Numbered from the stretch's first letter, positions 35,083 through 44,201 are shown. The stretch: 64,000 bases of DNA from Propionibacteriaceae bacterium UBA7704 (GCA_002482525.1 DLGC01000006.1:305-64304); one strand, 5' to 3'. The notes: generated from the sequence alone by a model not told the origin. Made by a program: numbers and translations.

Positions 35083-35388
35083 ATGCCCACCTATCAATAC
35101 CGCTGCACCGAATGCGGCGCAGAGCTTGAGGTCGTTCAGAAATTCAGTGACGACGCGCTGACTGTGTGCCCGGAGTGTTCTGGTCGACTGCGCAAGGTAT
35201 TCAATGCGGTGGGAGTGGTGTTCAAGGGGTCGGGTTTCTATGCCACCGACAACCGGACCAAGGGCAAGACTGCGGCTGCGGCGCCGGCGAAGGCCGAGGC
35301 CAAGTCCGAGTCCAGCAGCTCGGATTCGACGAGTTCTGCCAGCACCTCCGCCTCCAGCGCCTCCACCAGTGAAGGTTCGGCCGCCTGA
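35083..35388 (+). CDS. FmdB-family zinc-ribbon protein
   Basis: 101 residues. N-terminal zinc ribbon MPTYQYRCTECGAELEV with CxxC at 8-11 and a second CPEC at about 31-34, then a low-complexity Ala/Lys/Ser/Thr tail. FmdB-like proteins are putative regulators of unknown target. ATG 35083 behind CAGGAAG is the natural start. In actinobacteria it is usually followed by a SAF-domain gene and mscL, as here. Confidence 0.9.
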   Translation: MPTYQYRCTECGAELEVVQKFSDDALTVCPECSGRLRKVFNAVGVVFKGSGFYATDNRTKGKTAAAAPAKAEAKSESSSSDSTSSASTSASSASTSEGSAA

Positions 35389-35448
35389 AGCTCGCCCGCA
35401 CCTGTGGATAGCTGACCGCGACGACTATTCCTGCCGAGACTCTTCGGC

Positions 35449-36063
35449 ATGCAGTCCTTCTTCGATGCACTCCTTCGCGCCTTTCGTCGCTATCGCCGCT
35501 GGTTCGCGGCCATCTTTGCTGTGGTGGGGGTTGCGGCCGCGTTGTCGGTGGTGAGTTCGGCCAACGCCGAGGGCCAACCGACCGTCGTGGCTGCCCACAC
35601 CATCGCCAGTGGAACGGTGCTGAGCGCCTCCGATCTGAGGGTGGTTCAGCTGTCGGCCGATGCCCGTCCCGATGGCGCGTTCGCTGAGGTGGCCGCCGTG
35701 GTCGGACGGCAGGCGCTGCGCGACGTGTCGGCTCGCGACCTGGTGCAGGATTCCGATCTCCTCAACGGCGAGCTGCGCAGTTCACCGGGCACGGTGAAGC
35801 TCCCCGTGCACTTCAGCGACAGCGCCGCAGTGTCACTGCTGCAGGCGGGGCAACATGTCGACATCTTCGGCCCGGACGGCTCGTCGAACGGCTTTAGGCT
35901 GGTGGCGTCGGACATCACCGTGTTGACCGTTCCGCACAGCGAACCCTCCGGTCCGCTGAGTTCGGGCGGCACTGACCTTGTGGTGATCGAGGTGACTGCC
36001 GAACAGGCCGCCGACATCTCGGCGGCAGCCTCGATCGCATCGTTGAGTTTCGCTCTGCGGTGA
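35449..36063 (+). CDS. SAF-domain (CpaB/RcpC-like) membrane-anchored protein
   Basis: 204 residues with one membrane segment (about 19-38) and an extracytoplasmic SAF domain: VVAAHTIASGTVLSASDLRVV, then VVGRQALRDVSARDLV. A C-terminal RcpC-like region (VDIFGPDGSSNGF) suggests kinship to CpaB of tad pili, although no pilus genes are near. The function is uncertain. Confidence 0.8.
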   Translation: MQSFFDALLRAFRRYRRWFAAIFAVVGVAAALSVVSSANAEGQPTVVAAHTIASGTVLSASDLRVVQLSADARPDGAFAEVAAVVGRQALRDVSARDLVQDSDLLNGELRSSPGTVKLPVHFSDSAAVSLLQAGQHVDIFGPDGSSNGFRLVASDITVLTVPHSEPSGPLSSGGTDLVVIEVTAEQAADISAAASIASLSFALR

Positions 36064-36114
36064 CTTGTCGTAATAGCGGCGAGGTGGGCGGACCGATCGT
36101 CTAAGGAGAGATTC

Positions 36115-36486
36115 ATGAAAGGCTTTCGCGACTTCCTGATGCGCGGCAATCTGCTTGAGGTTGCCGTCGCCTTCATCATCGGCGCTGCTTTCGGCACCGT
36201 CACGTCGTCGTTCACCCAGCTGGTGATGGACATCATCGCCCAAATCGTTGGTGGCCAGCCCAACTTCGATGCAGTCACCGTGGCCGGGGTCAATGTGGGT
36301 CATTTCATCACGGCATTGAGCAGCTTCGTCCTCACCGCTGCGGTGGTCTACTTCGCGATCGTGAAGCCGTCGGAGCTGATCCGCGACCGGCTGAAGAAGG
36401 AGCAGCCCGCCGCACCGGCAGCGGCAACCTCGGAGGAACTGCTGGCCGAGATCCGTGATCTGCTCAAGGAGCAGGCCGCCGGGTGA
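36115..36486 (+). CDS. mscL: Large-conductance mechanosensitive channel MscL
   Basis: 123 residues. N-terminal amphipathic helix and TM1 (GFRDFLMRGNLLEVAVAFII), periplasmic loop, TM2 (about 62-82), then the cytoplasmic helix (SEELLAEIRDLLKEQ). It opens on membrane tension to release solutes in osmotic downshock. It has an AAGGAGA ribosome binding site. It ends 13 bases before the convergent gene. Confidence 0.96.
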   Translation: MKGFRDFLMRGNLLEVAVAFIIGAAFGTVTSSFTQLVMDIIAQIVGGQPNFDAVTVAGVNVGHFITALSSFVLTAAVVYFAIVKPSELIRDRLKKEQPAAPAAATSEELLAEIRDLLKEQAAG

Positions 36487-36499
36487 AGGTCCGAAAGAC

Positions 36500-36859
36500 T
36501 CACTGTCCCCAGTGAGGCGGTACGTCGGCGATCAGGCGTCGCTCGTCGGCGTTGAGCGGACGCGGTGCGGCCGGTGGACGCTTCTCCACCGTCTCCAGAT
36601 CGAGCAAGGTGCGCACTCGTCCCAGAGCGGCTTGGAGTTGCGCCGGCCCACACCCCTCGCGCAATGCGGCGGGGATCGGGTGCGGCCACGGCTGCTCGGC
36701 TGCCAGCACTTCGCGGGCGTGCTCAGCGATGCGCTCGGCGGACCAGCCCGCCTGGGCCAGCGCCTCGACCAACTCTGCCGGGTCAGGGGCTTCCGAGGGC
36801 GGCAGCGGCAGCTCGAGCTGGGTTAGCGCGAATCCCAAGGCGGTTTGCCAGCGGTTCAT
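36500..36859 (-). CDS. Small hypothetical protein coupled to UDP-glucose pyrophosphorylase
   Basis: 119 residues of unknown family, predicted helical and soluble, with a central Leu/Ala/Glu-rich helix set (PAELVEALAQAGWSAERIAE). ATG 36859 overlaps the upstream pyrophosphorylase stop by 4 bases (ATGA), a strong sign that it is a real gene translated with it. A role in that enzyme's pathway is only inferred. Confidence 0.7.
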   Translation of the reverse strand: MNRWQTALGFALTQLELPLPPSEAPDPAELVEALAQAGWSAERIAEHAREVLAAEQPWPHPIPAALREGCGPAQLQAALGRVRTLLDLETVEKRPPAAPRPLNADERRLIADVPPHWGQ

Positions 36860-38211
36860 CGGAACCACTGTGGCGAGCCGGAGTCGGGCAAGTCCACCTC
36901 GCCCACGATGGTGGCCGGCTCATCGAAATGCCATTCGCCGTTGACGCGCAGCGAACGCGCCGTGGCCAATGAGGGCACCACCGTGACCAGTCGGTCGAAC
37001 TCCTGGAGGAGTCGATAGTGAGCGGGGTCGAGGTCGATTTCGGGAATCGGGGCGACCGCGTTGAGACATCCGTCGTCACCGAGGTCGAAGACGTCGGAGC
37101 GAAGCAGCATCAACTCGTTGGTGGTCTTCACCGGCAGGAATCGATCGCGTCCGACCGCGATCGCGGTGGCGCCGGGAAACACCTCGATCGCCGCCCCCAT
37201 GGCGGTCTCCAGCTGAATGACCTCCGGGGTCGACTTGTCGGCGGGATCGACGGTCTTGCGATTGGCGATCAGTGGCAGACCCAGCACGCCGTCACGCTCG
37301 GTGAGGGTGTCCCGCAACTGCGGCAGGTTGAGCCACAGGTTGTTGGTGTGGAAGAAGGGGTGGCGGTATTCGTCGGTGAAGAAGTCCATGTCTTCGGCCG
37401 GGGTTTGGGCGGTGTCGCGCAGGATGAGTTGCCCGTCGCTGCGTCGGATCGCCAGATGTCCACCCTTGCGGTCATTGATGGTGCGGGGACAGATCTCGGC
37501 GGCGTAGGGTGCGTCGCTGGCCGCGAACCAGCCTGCCAGCAGGGCGTTCGGGGCCGCACCGAGATTGTCGCCATTGGCAATGGACGCATACCGGAAGCCG
37601 GCGTCGATCAGGGCGTCCAGGATGCCGGTGCCCAATAGTGAGGCATACACATCGCCGTGGCCGGGTGGGCACCACTCCAGGCTGGGATCGGTCGGCCACT
37701 CCACCGGGCTGAGATCGCTGGCGAGGACCTTGGGCTCGGCACTCTGCAGGAAGTCCAGCGGCAGGTCGTCCACGGCCAGGTCGGGATAGCGCTGCAGATA
37801 GCCCAGGGTGTCATCACGGGTTCGGAAGCTGTTCATGAACAGCAGGGGCAGCCGGGCCTGGTAGCGGCTCCGGGCGTGCTGCACCTGCGCCACGATCAGG
37901 TCCAGGAAGTTCAGCCCGTCCCGCACCGGCAGCAGGGTTTTGGCGCGGTCGAGCCCCATCGACGTCCCGAGACCGCCGTTGAGCTTGATCAACACGGTCT
38001 GTTGCATGGCGACCTCAGCGTCGCCGGGACGGATCGTCATGCTGGAAAGCTGCGGTGGGTCGAGCAGTGGCTGAATGGAGGTTTCGGGAATCATGCCGGA
38101 GCTGCCGGCGGCGCATTGGCGCCAGTTGCGACTGAAATTGTCCATGGCCGGCTGGCTGACGCCGGCGTCAGCCATCTTGTCCAGGCATCGTTGCAGTGCG
38201 ACTTCGGTCAT
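36856..38211 (-). CDS. UTP-glucose-1-phosphate uridylyltransferase, eukaryotic (UGP2) type
   Basis: 451 residues. It makes UDP-glucose from UTP and glucose-1-phosphate. The nucleotide-binding motif is KLNGGLGTSMGLDRAK (about residues 56-71), with the later NGDNLGA, RKGGHLA and HTNNLW motifs, all of the eukaryotic/bifidobacterial UGP family and unrelated in sequence to bacterial GalU. ATG 38211 (MTEVALQRCLDK) is chosen; the frame opens further upstream without support. galU usually flanks glp in actinobacteria; here a non-homologous enzyme of the same activity lies 2.5 kb away. Confidence 0.9.
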   Translation of the reverse strand: MTEVALQRCLDKMADAGVSQPAMDNFSRNWRQCAAGSSGMIPETSIQPLLDPPQLSSMTIRPGDAEVAMQQTVLIKLNGGLGTSMGLDRAKTLLPVRDGLNFLDLIVAQVQHARSRYQARLPLLFMNSFRTRDDTLGYLQRYPDLAVDDLPLDFLQSAEPKVLASDLSPVEWPTDPSLEWCPPGHGDVYASLLGTGILDALIDAGFRYASIANGDNLGAAPNALLAGWFAASDAPYAAEICPRTINDRKGGHLAIRRSDGQLILRDTAQTPAEDMDFFTDEYRHPFFHTNNLWLNLPQLRDTLTERDGVLGLPLIANRKTVDPADKSTPEVIQLETAMGAAIEVFPGATAIAVGRDRFLPVKTTNELMLLRSDVFDLGDDGCLNAVAPIPEIDLDPAHYRLLQEFDRLVTVVPSLATARSLRVNGEWHFDEPATIVGEVDLPDSGSPQWFR

Positions 38212-38318
38212 GACTGTGATGCTAGGCCACATCACGACGTACGGCAGCAGCGATCCGGCCTGCGACTGTGTTGGGGCGGCACCGCGCGAGAGGTTGGCGA
38301 TCGGCCAGAAGACATAAG

Positions 38319-38391
38319 GAGAGTGACGCACCTCGAAGGGCTTTAAGCCGTCTACCCACCCCCAGGAGACAACATCGAGTGCGTCACTCTC
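38319..38391. repeat. 73-base element bounded by 13-base inverted repeats
   Basis: GAGAGTGACGCAC (38319-38331) and GTGCGTCACTCTC (38379-38391) are exact inverted copies 47 bases apart, with additional TCGA pairing inside. It lies between the pyrophosphorylase gene and tRNA-Arg. It may be a leader stem, a terminator, or the remnant of a small mobile element. Confidence 0.5.
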
Positions 38392-38522
38392 GATTGGGAG
38401 GTTACCCGAACCGTCGCGGTCGTGCCAACCCTTCCTGACAGAACCTGGACGCTCAGCTGTCGAATCGTAACCAACTTCACAGGTACCGGCTCGCGGTAGG
38501 CTGACAGCGCCCCAAACGGCGT

Positions 38523-38598
38523 GGCCCCATAGCTCAGGGGATAGAGCAGAGGTTTCCTAAACCTTGTGTCGCAAGTTCGAATCTTGCTGGGGTCGCCA
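38523..38598 (+). tRNA. tRNA-Arg (anticodon CCT)
   Basis: Cloverleaf of 73 bases with the CCA end encoded (38596-38598). Acceptor GGCCCCA / TGGGGTC with one wobble, D stem GCTC/GAGC, anticodon stem GAGGT/ACCTT with loop TTCCTAA (CCT), T arm GCAAG-TTCGAAT-CTTGC, discriminator G. It reads AGG codons. The integrase remnant downstream suggests the 3' end served as an attachment site. Confidence 0.96.
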
Positions 38599-38766
38599 AC
38601 AACACTGAGCGCGAAATGTGCTTCTGACAAGCAGAAACGCGGAGGTTCAGAAGCCCTCCGGAGTGATCACTGGACAAGACATGGTCGCCCGCGGCGGGAG
38701 ATCCCGCACGTAGATCGCGCGACATGCGATCCTCCGAGACCTCCGGACACGCTCTGGGAAGTTGCG

Positions 38767-39275
38767 ATGAACAGACGCGGCTTCGGCTAGGCACGGGGGC
38801 TTCCGTCGAAGCGGTACCAAGCCCGTTATGCCGGGCCGGATCTCCAGCGGTATGTGGTGCCCACCACCTTCACAACCAAGGGAGACGCCGAGGCCTGGCT
38901 CGCCGACGAGCGAAAGGGCGTCGAGCTAGGCAGCTGGCGTCCGACCGCCGTCCGGCAGGCCGAAGGCCAAACCGCACGCCGTGCTACGGGCGATCATGAA
39001 CTCCGCGGTTGAAGACGAGCTGATCGACATTGACCCGGTGAGCATCCGCAGAGCCGGTGTCGCCCGCCACCAGCACGGCATCGAGCCAGCCACGCTCGAG
39101 GAGCTTGACGTCATCGTCGAGGAGATGCCGCAGCGGCTTCGACTGATGGTGCAGCTGGCCACCTGGCGCGCGCTGCGCTACGGCGAGCTGGCCGAGCGAT
39201 TGCGCCGACCTGGGCCCGGCCGCACGGGCGCCCCGGGTCCCGGGCATACTGGACTTCCGCGAGGACGGATTGCAT
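38767..39275 (+). pseudogene. Broken tyrosine recombinase (phage-type integrase)
   Basis: Starts ATG AAC AGA CGC GGC TTC GGC and meets a TAG at 38788-38790, then continues in the same frame as the Arm-binding domain (RYQARYAGPDLQRY, TTFTTKGDAEAWLADERKG). After about 60 codons there is a deletion and frame change. The core-binding end and start of the catalytic domain reappear (KPHAVLRAIMNSAVEDELID, LATWRALRYGELAE) with the first catalytic Arg in ALRYGEL. The frame changes again and the HxxR and Tyr catalytic motifs are missing. So: one nonsense codon, an internal deletion, at least one more frameshift, and C-terminal truncation. It is 170 bases from tRNA-Arg and is probably the relic of an element that integrated there. 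Confidence 0.82.
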
Positions 39276-39645
39276 GTACAGGCGGATCCCGAAGAGGGCG
39301 AATTTGCTGGATGCTGGCTCTCGGCTCTGGTCCTTCGCGTTGTACTCCATGTTCAGCACGAGCTCACAGAGCCGTCTAGCGCAGGCGGCGACCTCCCCGT
39401 GGCCCGGGCCGGCGACGACCCCCGCCGCCTTGAGCGTGTTGACGCCACGCACGAATAACGAGTGCTCGAACTGGGCCTGCGCGCCTACGTGAGCTGGGCC
39501 GTCAAGATCGATCCGTAAGCCGGTTCGCTACACGCAAGGGCGCCCGACGCCGTGCGGTCGACGACTCTGATGTGCTGAAATAGAACTCACACAAGATTGC
39601 CGAACGGCTGCGGGGAGCCGGTCTTCGTTTTCCAAGGAGAAATGC
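39276..39645. other. Degenerate region before the 1075-residue gene
   Basis: About 370 bases with no intact gene. Short coding-like stretches appear in several frames, for example VLELGLRAYVSWAVKIDP ending at 39519 on the plus strand, consistent with decayed mobile-element DNA. The end carries the ribosome binding site AAGGAGA (39634-39640) of the next gene. Confidence 0.45.
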
Positions 39646-42600
39646 GTGCCTGCCCCCGATACCGGAACATCTTTCGGCGACCGACTGATGCCGCTGTTGG
39701 TAGTCGGCGACACCCTGGGCGCCTGGGAACTGTTGACCTATCTGGAACCAAGTGAGCGCGCTGACGCACGCGCATGGGTTGAGCAGCACCGCGGCCAGCT
39801 AGACCGACTAGAGCTGAAATTCACCGGTACCGACGACGAGCAGTTCGCCACTCGGCACGAGGCCTACTGGATTCTGGCGCTGTGCGCGATCAAGCTGCTG
39901 CCACCGGTGGCCGCATCCCAGCTAGTGCCGTGGCCGGACCTTTCGGCTACTTGGTCGTGGTCAGGCGAGGAGATCTTCGTCCAGGAGTTGTGGGACGCCG
40001 ACCCAGCCTGGGTAGCCCCCTTCGTGGAGGCGACCAGCAAACTCAAGCTTCGAGGCAGGAGAGCGAACAGACTCGGCACGCTTACCCGCGTGTTGCGGGT
40101 GGTAGTGCTCCATCACCGACTCCCCTGCCCCAGTGGGCAGGCCTATCTGGCCAACTGGCTATCGGGCACGCCAGGCGAAACCGTCGTTGAATGCCTCACC
40201 GACAACCCTCTCATGCCGGATCTGGTGCTGAACTTCCTGGCTTCGGGAGAGTCTGGGTCCTATCTGAGCTTGCCCGATGACATCGCCACCTTGGTTGCGA
40301 TTGGTCAACTCGACCGGGCGCTGATTGTCAACCAAGTGCTGACCCTGCTCACCACCTCGCAGCGTCCGGCCAGCCAGCGAGTACTGGCCCGAATCACCAA
40401 ACAACTCGGCCTGAAACCAGCCGAGATCCCCGGAGGGCTCAACTATCTGCTGGGTGTCTTGGCGACTGGCCACGGGATTGCCGCCGGATTTCTGCTGCCC
40501 CACGCAATCGAGCTGGTGGTCGAACCCACCGAGTTGACTGAGCTCGCCACTCTGGTTGCTGCACGGCCGGAGAAGAAACCCAAGCAGGTGCTGCTGCGAG
40601 CACTCACCGAGCTGAGCGATCGTGTGGGCAGCGCGGCGGGCATACAGGCCGCCGAGCTCATCGGTGCCACCAACGACGCTGCGTTGGCCGAGCAGGCCAA
40701 CAAGCTGATCACTCGGTTGGGTGGCACCATCGCCGCGACACCGGCCCCCACCGCGACCGGGCTATGGGACCTGGCCCCCATCGTGCCAACCAACCGCCGC
40801 CAGCTCCGGGAATGGGACGCGTCGGATTGGCTGACCATCTTCGATGCTTGGCCGAAGTTTGGCGGCGTCAGCGACGCCGAGTTCGCTGACGCGATCGATC
40901 GAACCCTGATCGAGATGTCCCTGGGGCGGTTCACCGGCGCAGAGATGATCGCCGCAGTCACCTCGCTGCGCGATCAATCCCACCTGGGGATCAACCAAAT
41001 TGCCCGCGCATTCACTGAGATCTTCCTGGCCGGCGGTTTGCGTCAAGGCTGGCCTGTGGCCCTGGACGAGATTGCCGAGTTGTGTTGCGCGGGCTCCTCG
41101 CGCCCTCCCACCTTGGCTAATCTCTTGCGTACCCTGAACACCTTCGCCGCCGAAGTGCCTCCGCAAACGCTGCCCCCAAACCTGCGCGAACTGGCCGCAG
41201 CCCAAGGCGACACCAAGGTGCAACTCGAGGCCAGAGCCTTGGGTGCCCAACTTGCTGGCCTGCCCGTCGATGATTACTTGGCCACCCTTCGCGCTGAACC
41301 ACCGGCACCGCCCAAGCTACGTCCCACGCCGCGCGGCCTTTGGCAGCTCACCGTCGAGGCGCCGCCGCTGCCGGGCGAGGTTCGTGTGGCCAAGCCGCTA
41401 GTGCCCCTTACCGAGTTGGCGCCAGCGTTGAGTGGCGATTTCAACTGCTCCGATCAAGACGACAGCGACTGCTGGGTGCAACGTGAAGGCCACGAACGGC
41501 GTCGCAGCGATGCGGATCTGACCAAACCAGATCAACTACTTGCCGCCACGGTGGCCGCGATTCATCGCCACGGCCCACAGGCGACTCGGCAGGCGCTGGC
41601 CGAGGTCAACCGCTGGCTGCCCTCGACCAGCGATATGTTCCCCGAACCGCGACTGATTAGGCCGCTCAGCATTGTGTTGGCCATTGATCTTTGGACTGCC
41701 GAACAGCTCTGTGTCCGTAATCTCGACGACGTAGCACACCGCAGCGTCCTCAGAAGGGACTACACCGATCAACTGTGGAAAGAGGCACGACAAAGCTCAA
41801 CGAAGATCACCAGGAACGAGATGGACGACCTGGTTGAGGCGACCAGACCAACTCTGAAGAATCAGCGGGCGGCCAGTGCCGAATTGCCGCTGGTCTTGCC
41901 CGGTGAGTTGGGCAGCCACCCGGCCACCCTCAGTTTTCTGCGCGCCGCCGAGTCACTATTGCTGGCCGAGGCCAATCCGGTAGTGCTGTGTCCACCGACT
42001 TGGGGCGATGGCACTCTGGATTTCGACGACTTGCTCCTGCGGATGCAGGCCGCTAATGGCCTGATGACCAGCACACTTGATCTGGTACAAGCCCTGTGGC
42101 GATTGCGCGACTGTGATCGGTCCCGAGTTGCCGAGTTGGACGGCCTGTCGCTCCCGCTGGCTTCGGGCTACACCTGGGCAGATGGCACCAGCGTCCGCGA
42201 CGGCATCGAATTGGTTCGAACCTGGGCCAGCGCCGGAGGCCTGCCTCCCCTAGAGGTGATCGAGATCGACGGCCACTGGACCACTCCAACCAAGGCACCG
42301 GTGCCTTGGGAGGGTGCCGAGTTACTGCCCACCGCACTGCGCGAGGATCCATGGCATTGGACTTGGGGAGTTGATCTACTGCGGGTGATGCCACGATGGC
42401 CAGATCGGATGATCGCTCATCGAGACGACACCTATTGGAATGGCGATACTCCGGTGAAGGCTGCTGGCCCACCCGGACTGGCCATTCATAGTCGAATTTC
42501 CTCGATGGAAGCCTACGTGGACCTCACTCGGCGGCATCGGTTGAATCCTGAGCTGATGGCCATTGACGCCGTGAACCGACACCGCACCCAGTCGCTTCAC

Positions 42601-42873
42601 CTTGGCGATACCACTGGGTGGCTGCGCAAGCTGTTTGAAACCCCAGGGTGTTTCGCCAACACCTGGGATTCTGCGCTGAGTATGGCGTCCGCGCTGTCGG
42701 TCGAAGACCGCATTCCTTCCGGACTGGTGCAACTCCTGCGCCTGCTCAACGAGTACGCCCATGAGGTGCCTCAACCGATAGTGCCCCAGCAGTTGGCCCG
42801 CTTCGCCGCTGCGAAGGGCACCACCAAAGCCCGCCTTGAGGCTCGCAAACTAGTGCAGGCACTGTCGCTATGA
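39646..42873 (+). CDS. 1075-residue helical-repeat protein with internal duplication, partner of SWIM protein
   Basis: Large, soluble, mostly helical protein of no family I can name with certainty; it may belong to the DUF6493-like proteins encoded beside SWIM proteins. It is internally duplicated: LLRTLNTFAAEVPPQTLPP followed by AAAQGDTKVQLEARALGAQL (encoded near 41105-41253) matches the C-terminal LLRLLNEYAHEVPQPIVPQ followed by AAAKGTTKARLEARKLVQAL (near 42718-42873). No nucleotide-binding or nuclease motif is visible. GTG start five bases after AAGGAGA. Its stop overlaps the SWIM gene ATG, so the two are made together. The integrase relic upstream suggests acquisition by transfer. Confidence 0.82.
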   Translation: MPAPDTGTSFGDRLMPLLVVGDTLGAWELLTYLEPSERADARAWVEQHRGQLDRLELKFTGTDDEQFATRHEAYWILALCAIKLLPPVAASQLVPWPDLSATWSWSGEEIFVQELWDADPAWVAPFVEATSKLKLRGRRANRLGTLTRVLRVVVLHHRLPCPSGQAYLANWLSGTPGETVVECLTDNPLMPDLVLNFLASGESGSYLSLPDDIATLVAIGQLDRALIVNQVLTLLTTSQRPASQRVLARITKQLGLKPAEIPGGLNYLLGVLATGHGIAAGFLLPHAIELVVEPTELTELATLVAARPEKKPKQVLLRALTELSDRVGSAAGIQAAELIGATNDAALAEQANKLITRLGGTIAATPAPTATGLWDLAPIVPTNRRQLREWDASDWLTIFDAWPKFGGVSDAEFADAIDRTLIEMSLGRFTGAEMIAAVTSLRDQSHLGINQIARAFTEIFLAGGLRQGWPVALDEIAELCCAGSSRPPTLANLLRTLNTFAAEVPPQTLPPNLRELAAAQGDTKVQLEARALGAQLAGLPVDDYLATLRAEPPAPPKLRPTPRGLWQLTVEAPPLPGEVRVAKPLVPLTELAPALSGDFNCSDQDDSDCWVQREGHERRRSDADLTKPDQLLAATVAAIHRHGPQATRQALAEVNRWLPSTSDMFPEPRLIRPLSIVLAIDLWTAEQLCVRNLDDVAHRSVLRRDYTDQLWKEARQSSTKITRNEMDDLVEATRPTLKNQRAASAELPLVLPGELGSHPATLSFLRAAESLLLAEANPVVLCPPTWGDGTLDFDDLLLRMQAANGLMTSTLDLVQALWRLRDCDRSRVAELDGLSLPLASGYTWADGTSVRDGIELVRTWASAGGLPPLEVIEIDGHWTTPTKAPVPWEGAELLPTALREDPWHWTWGVDLLRVMPRWPDRMIAHRDDTYWNGDTPVKAAGPPGLAIHSRISSMEAYVDLTRRHRLNPELMAIDAVNRHRTQSLHLGDTTGWLRKLFETPGCFANTWDSALSMASALSVEDRIPSGLVQLLRLLNEYAHEVPQPIVPQQLARFAAAKGTTKARLEARKLVQALSL

Positions 42874-44201
42874 GCACCTACCTGCGCGAGTCCGTACTCA
42901 CTAACGAAACCGATGGCATCCACCTGGCATTAGCCACTGCTACTGGGCTAGCTCCTGGCGGGCTGGTGGTGGAAAGTCCGCTCTTCTTTTCCGGCTTGGT
43001 CGCCAAACCCCAGATCACTGGGCCGGGCATTTTGGCCGTAGCGGACGTGGCCGCCTCCCGGTACGCCGATCTCGGGGTGGCCGCCAAGCTGGCCAGCATC
43101 GATCCGGTGGTCACCGCTGGCGGAGACCGGTTGCGGTTCGAATCATTCTCGGCGTGCAACGGGGTGTACGCCCGACTCGACCTGCTGCCAGCAGCATTGG
43201 GCGAAGCCGAAGTTGGTTTTGGCACCACCAATGTCGACATCAATCTGCCGTTGCGCACCGCGCTGGCCCGGGTCAATCAAGCCGATCCACTTCACCTGAG
43301 CGTTGGCACCAGCGAGTTGCGGGTGTCATCGCCGTCCCAGACTTTCGTGGAACGCAAGGTGAAGCTGCCCGAGCGTTGGATCCGCGGCTTGGCAGAAGTC
43401 CCGGGTTTGTGCGCAGAAATGGACCAGGTGTGCTCCCTTTCCGGGGCCGAAATCGCCATTCTGCTGGCTCGCCTGCCCCGCACCCAGCCACCTGGTGACA
43501 ACCTCTTCCTCAAGCGGTTGGGTCGAACCTGGCATCTATCACACCGTAACCTTCCCGGCGCGATCCCGCTGCCAGGCTCGGCGCGACTCCGGGGAAGTGA
43601 CCGGATCGCTCGACTCGCCACCAAGCTGACCATCCACCAACACCAGTTCGGTGCCACTGCCTGGGTGTTTCACCTCGACGGCGCCCAGTTCACCCTGGCA
43701 CTCAGCCCCAACCCGTTTCGTGGGTTCTCTGGTGAAGGAACTCTGCTCACTTTGCTGGCTCGCTCCGATGCCGAAAGGACCGGCCGCGAGATCCTCGGCC
43801 TGCTGGGGTGGTCGCCCACGGTGGACGCAACGGAGTTAGCAAACGAATCCGGACTCGACCGAGCAACAGTGCGCGGTGGCCTGGCCTGGCTGGCCGCATC
43901 GGGCCGCCTGGGCTATGACCTGGTCGACGGCGCCTGGTTCCACCGGGAGTTGCCCATCGATGCCGAGAAGGTGTTGAGCCGCAACCCACGCCTGACCGCG
44001 GCCCGCCGATTGGTGACCGCGGCCAAGGTGCACTCCAGCGCTGACGGATGGCTGGTCAACGGCGACCACGGCAACTACCGGGTAGGGCTGGACAACACTT
44101 GCACCTGCCCATGGGTGGCTGAACACGGCGGCAGTCGGGGCCCGTGCAAGCACCTGCTGGCGGTTGCTATTTCGCTTCGCGATCCAATCGGTGAAGTCTG
44201 A
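42870..44201 (+). CDS. SWIM zinc-finger protein
   Basis: 443 residues. The C-terminal SWIM finger CTCPWVAEHGGSRGPCKH (CxC...CxH, about residues 410-427) is complete; such fingers bind zinc and usually DNA or protein partners. The first 300 residues are an uncharacterised beta-rich region, and a winged-helix-like segment (ATELANESGLDRATVRGGLA) comes before the finger. ATG overlaps the stop of the 1075-residue gene (ATGA). In other bacteria SWIM proteins of this sort accompany MoxR/VWA or helical-repeat genes; here only the two-gene form is present. The function is unknown. Confidence 0.87.
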   Translation: MSTYLRESVLTNETDGIHLALATATGLAPGGLVVESPLFFSGLVAKPQITGPGILAVADVAASRYADLGVAAKLASIDPVVTAGGDRLRFESFSACNGVYARLDLLPAALGEAEVGFGTTNVDINLPLRTALARVNQADPLHLSVGTSELRVSSPSQTFVERKVKLPERWIRGLAEVPGLCAEMDQVCSLSGAEIAILLARLPRTQPPGDNLFLKRLGRTWHLSHRNLPGAIPLPGSARLRGSDRIARLATKLTIHQHQFGATAWVFHLDGAQFTLALSPNPFRGFSGEGTLLTLLARSDAERTGREILGLLGWSPTVDATELANESGLDRATVRGGLAWLAASGRLGYDLVDGAWFHRELPIDAEKVLSRNPRLTAARRLVTAAKVHSSADGWLVNGDHGNYRVGLDNTCTCPWVAEHGGSRGPCKHLLAVAISLRDPIGEV

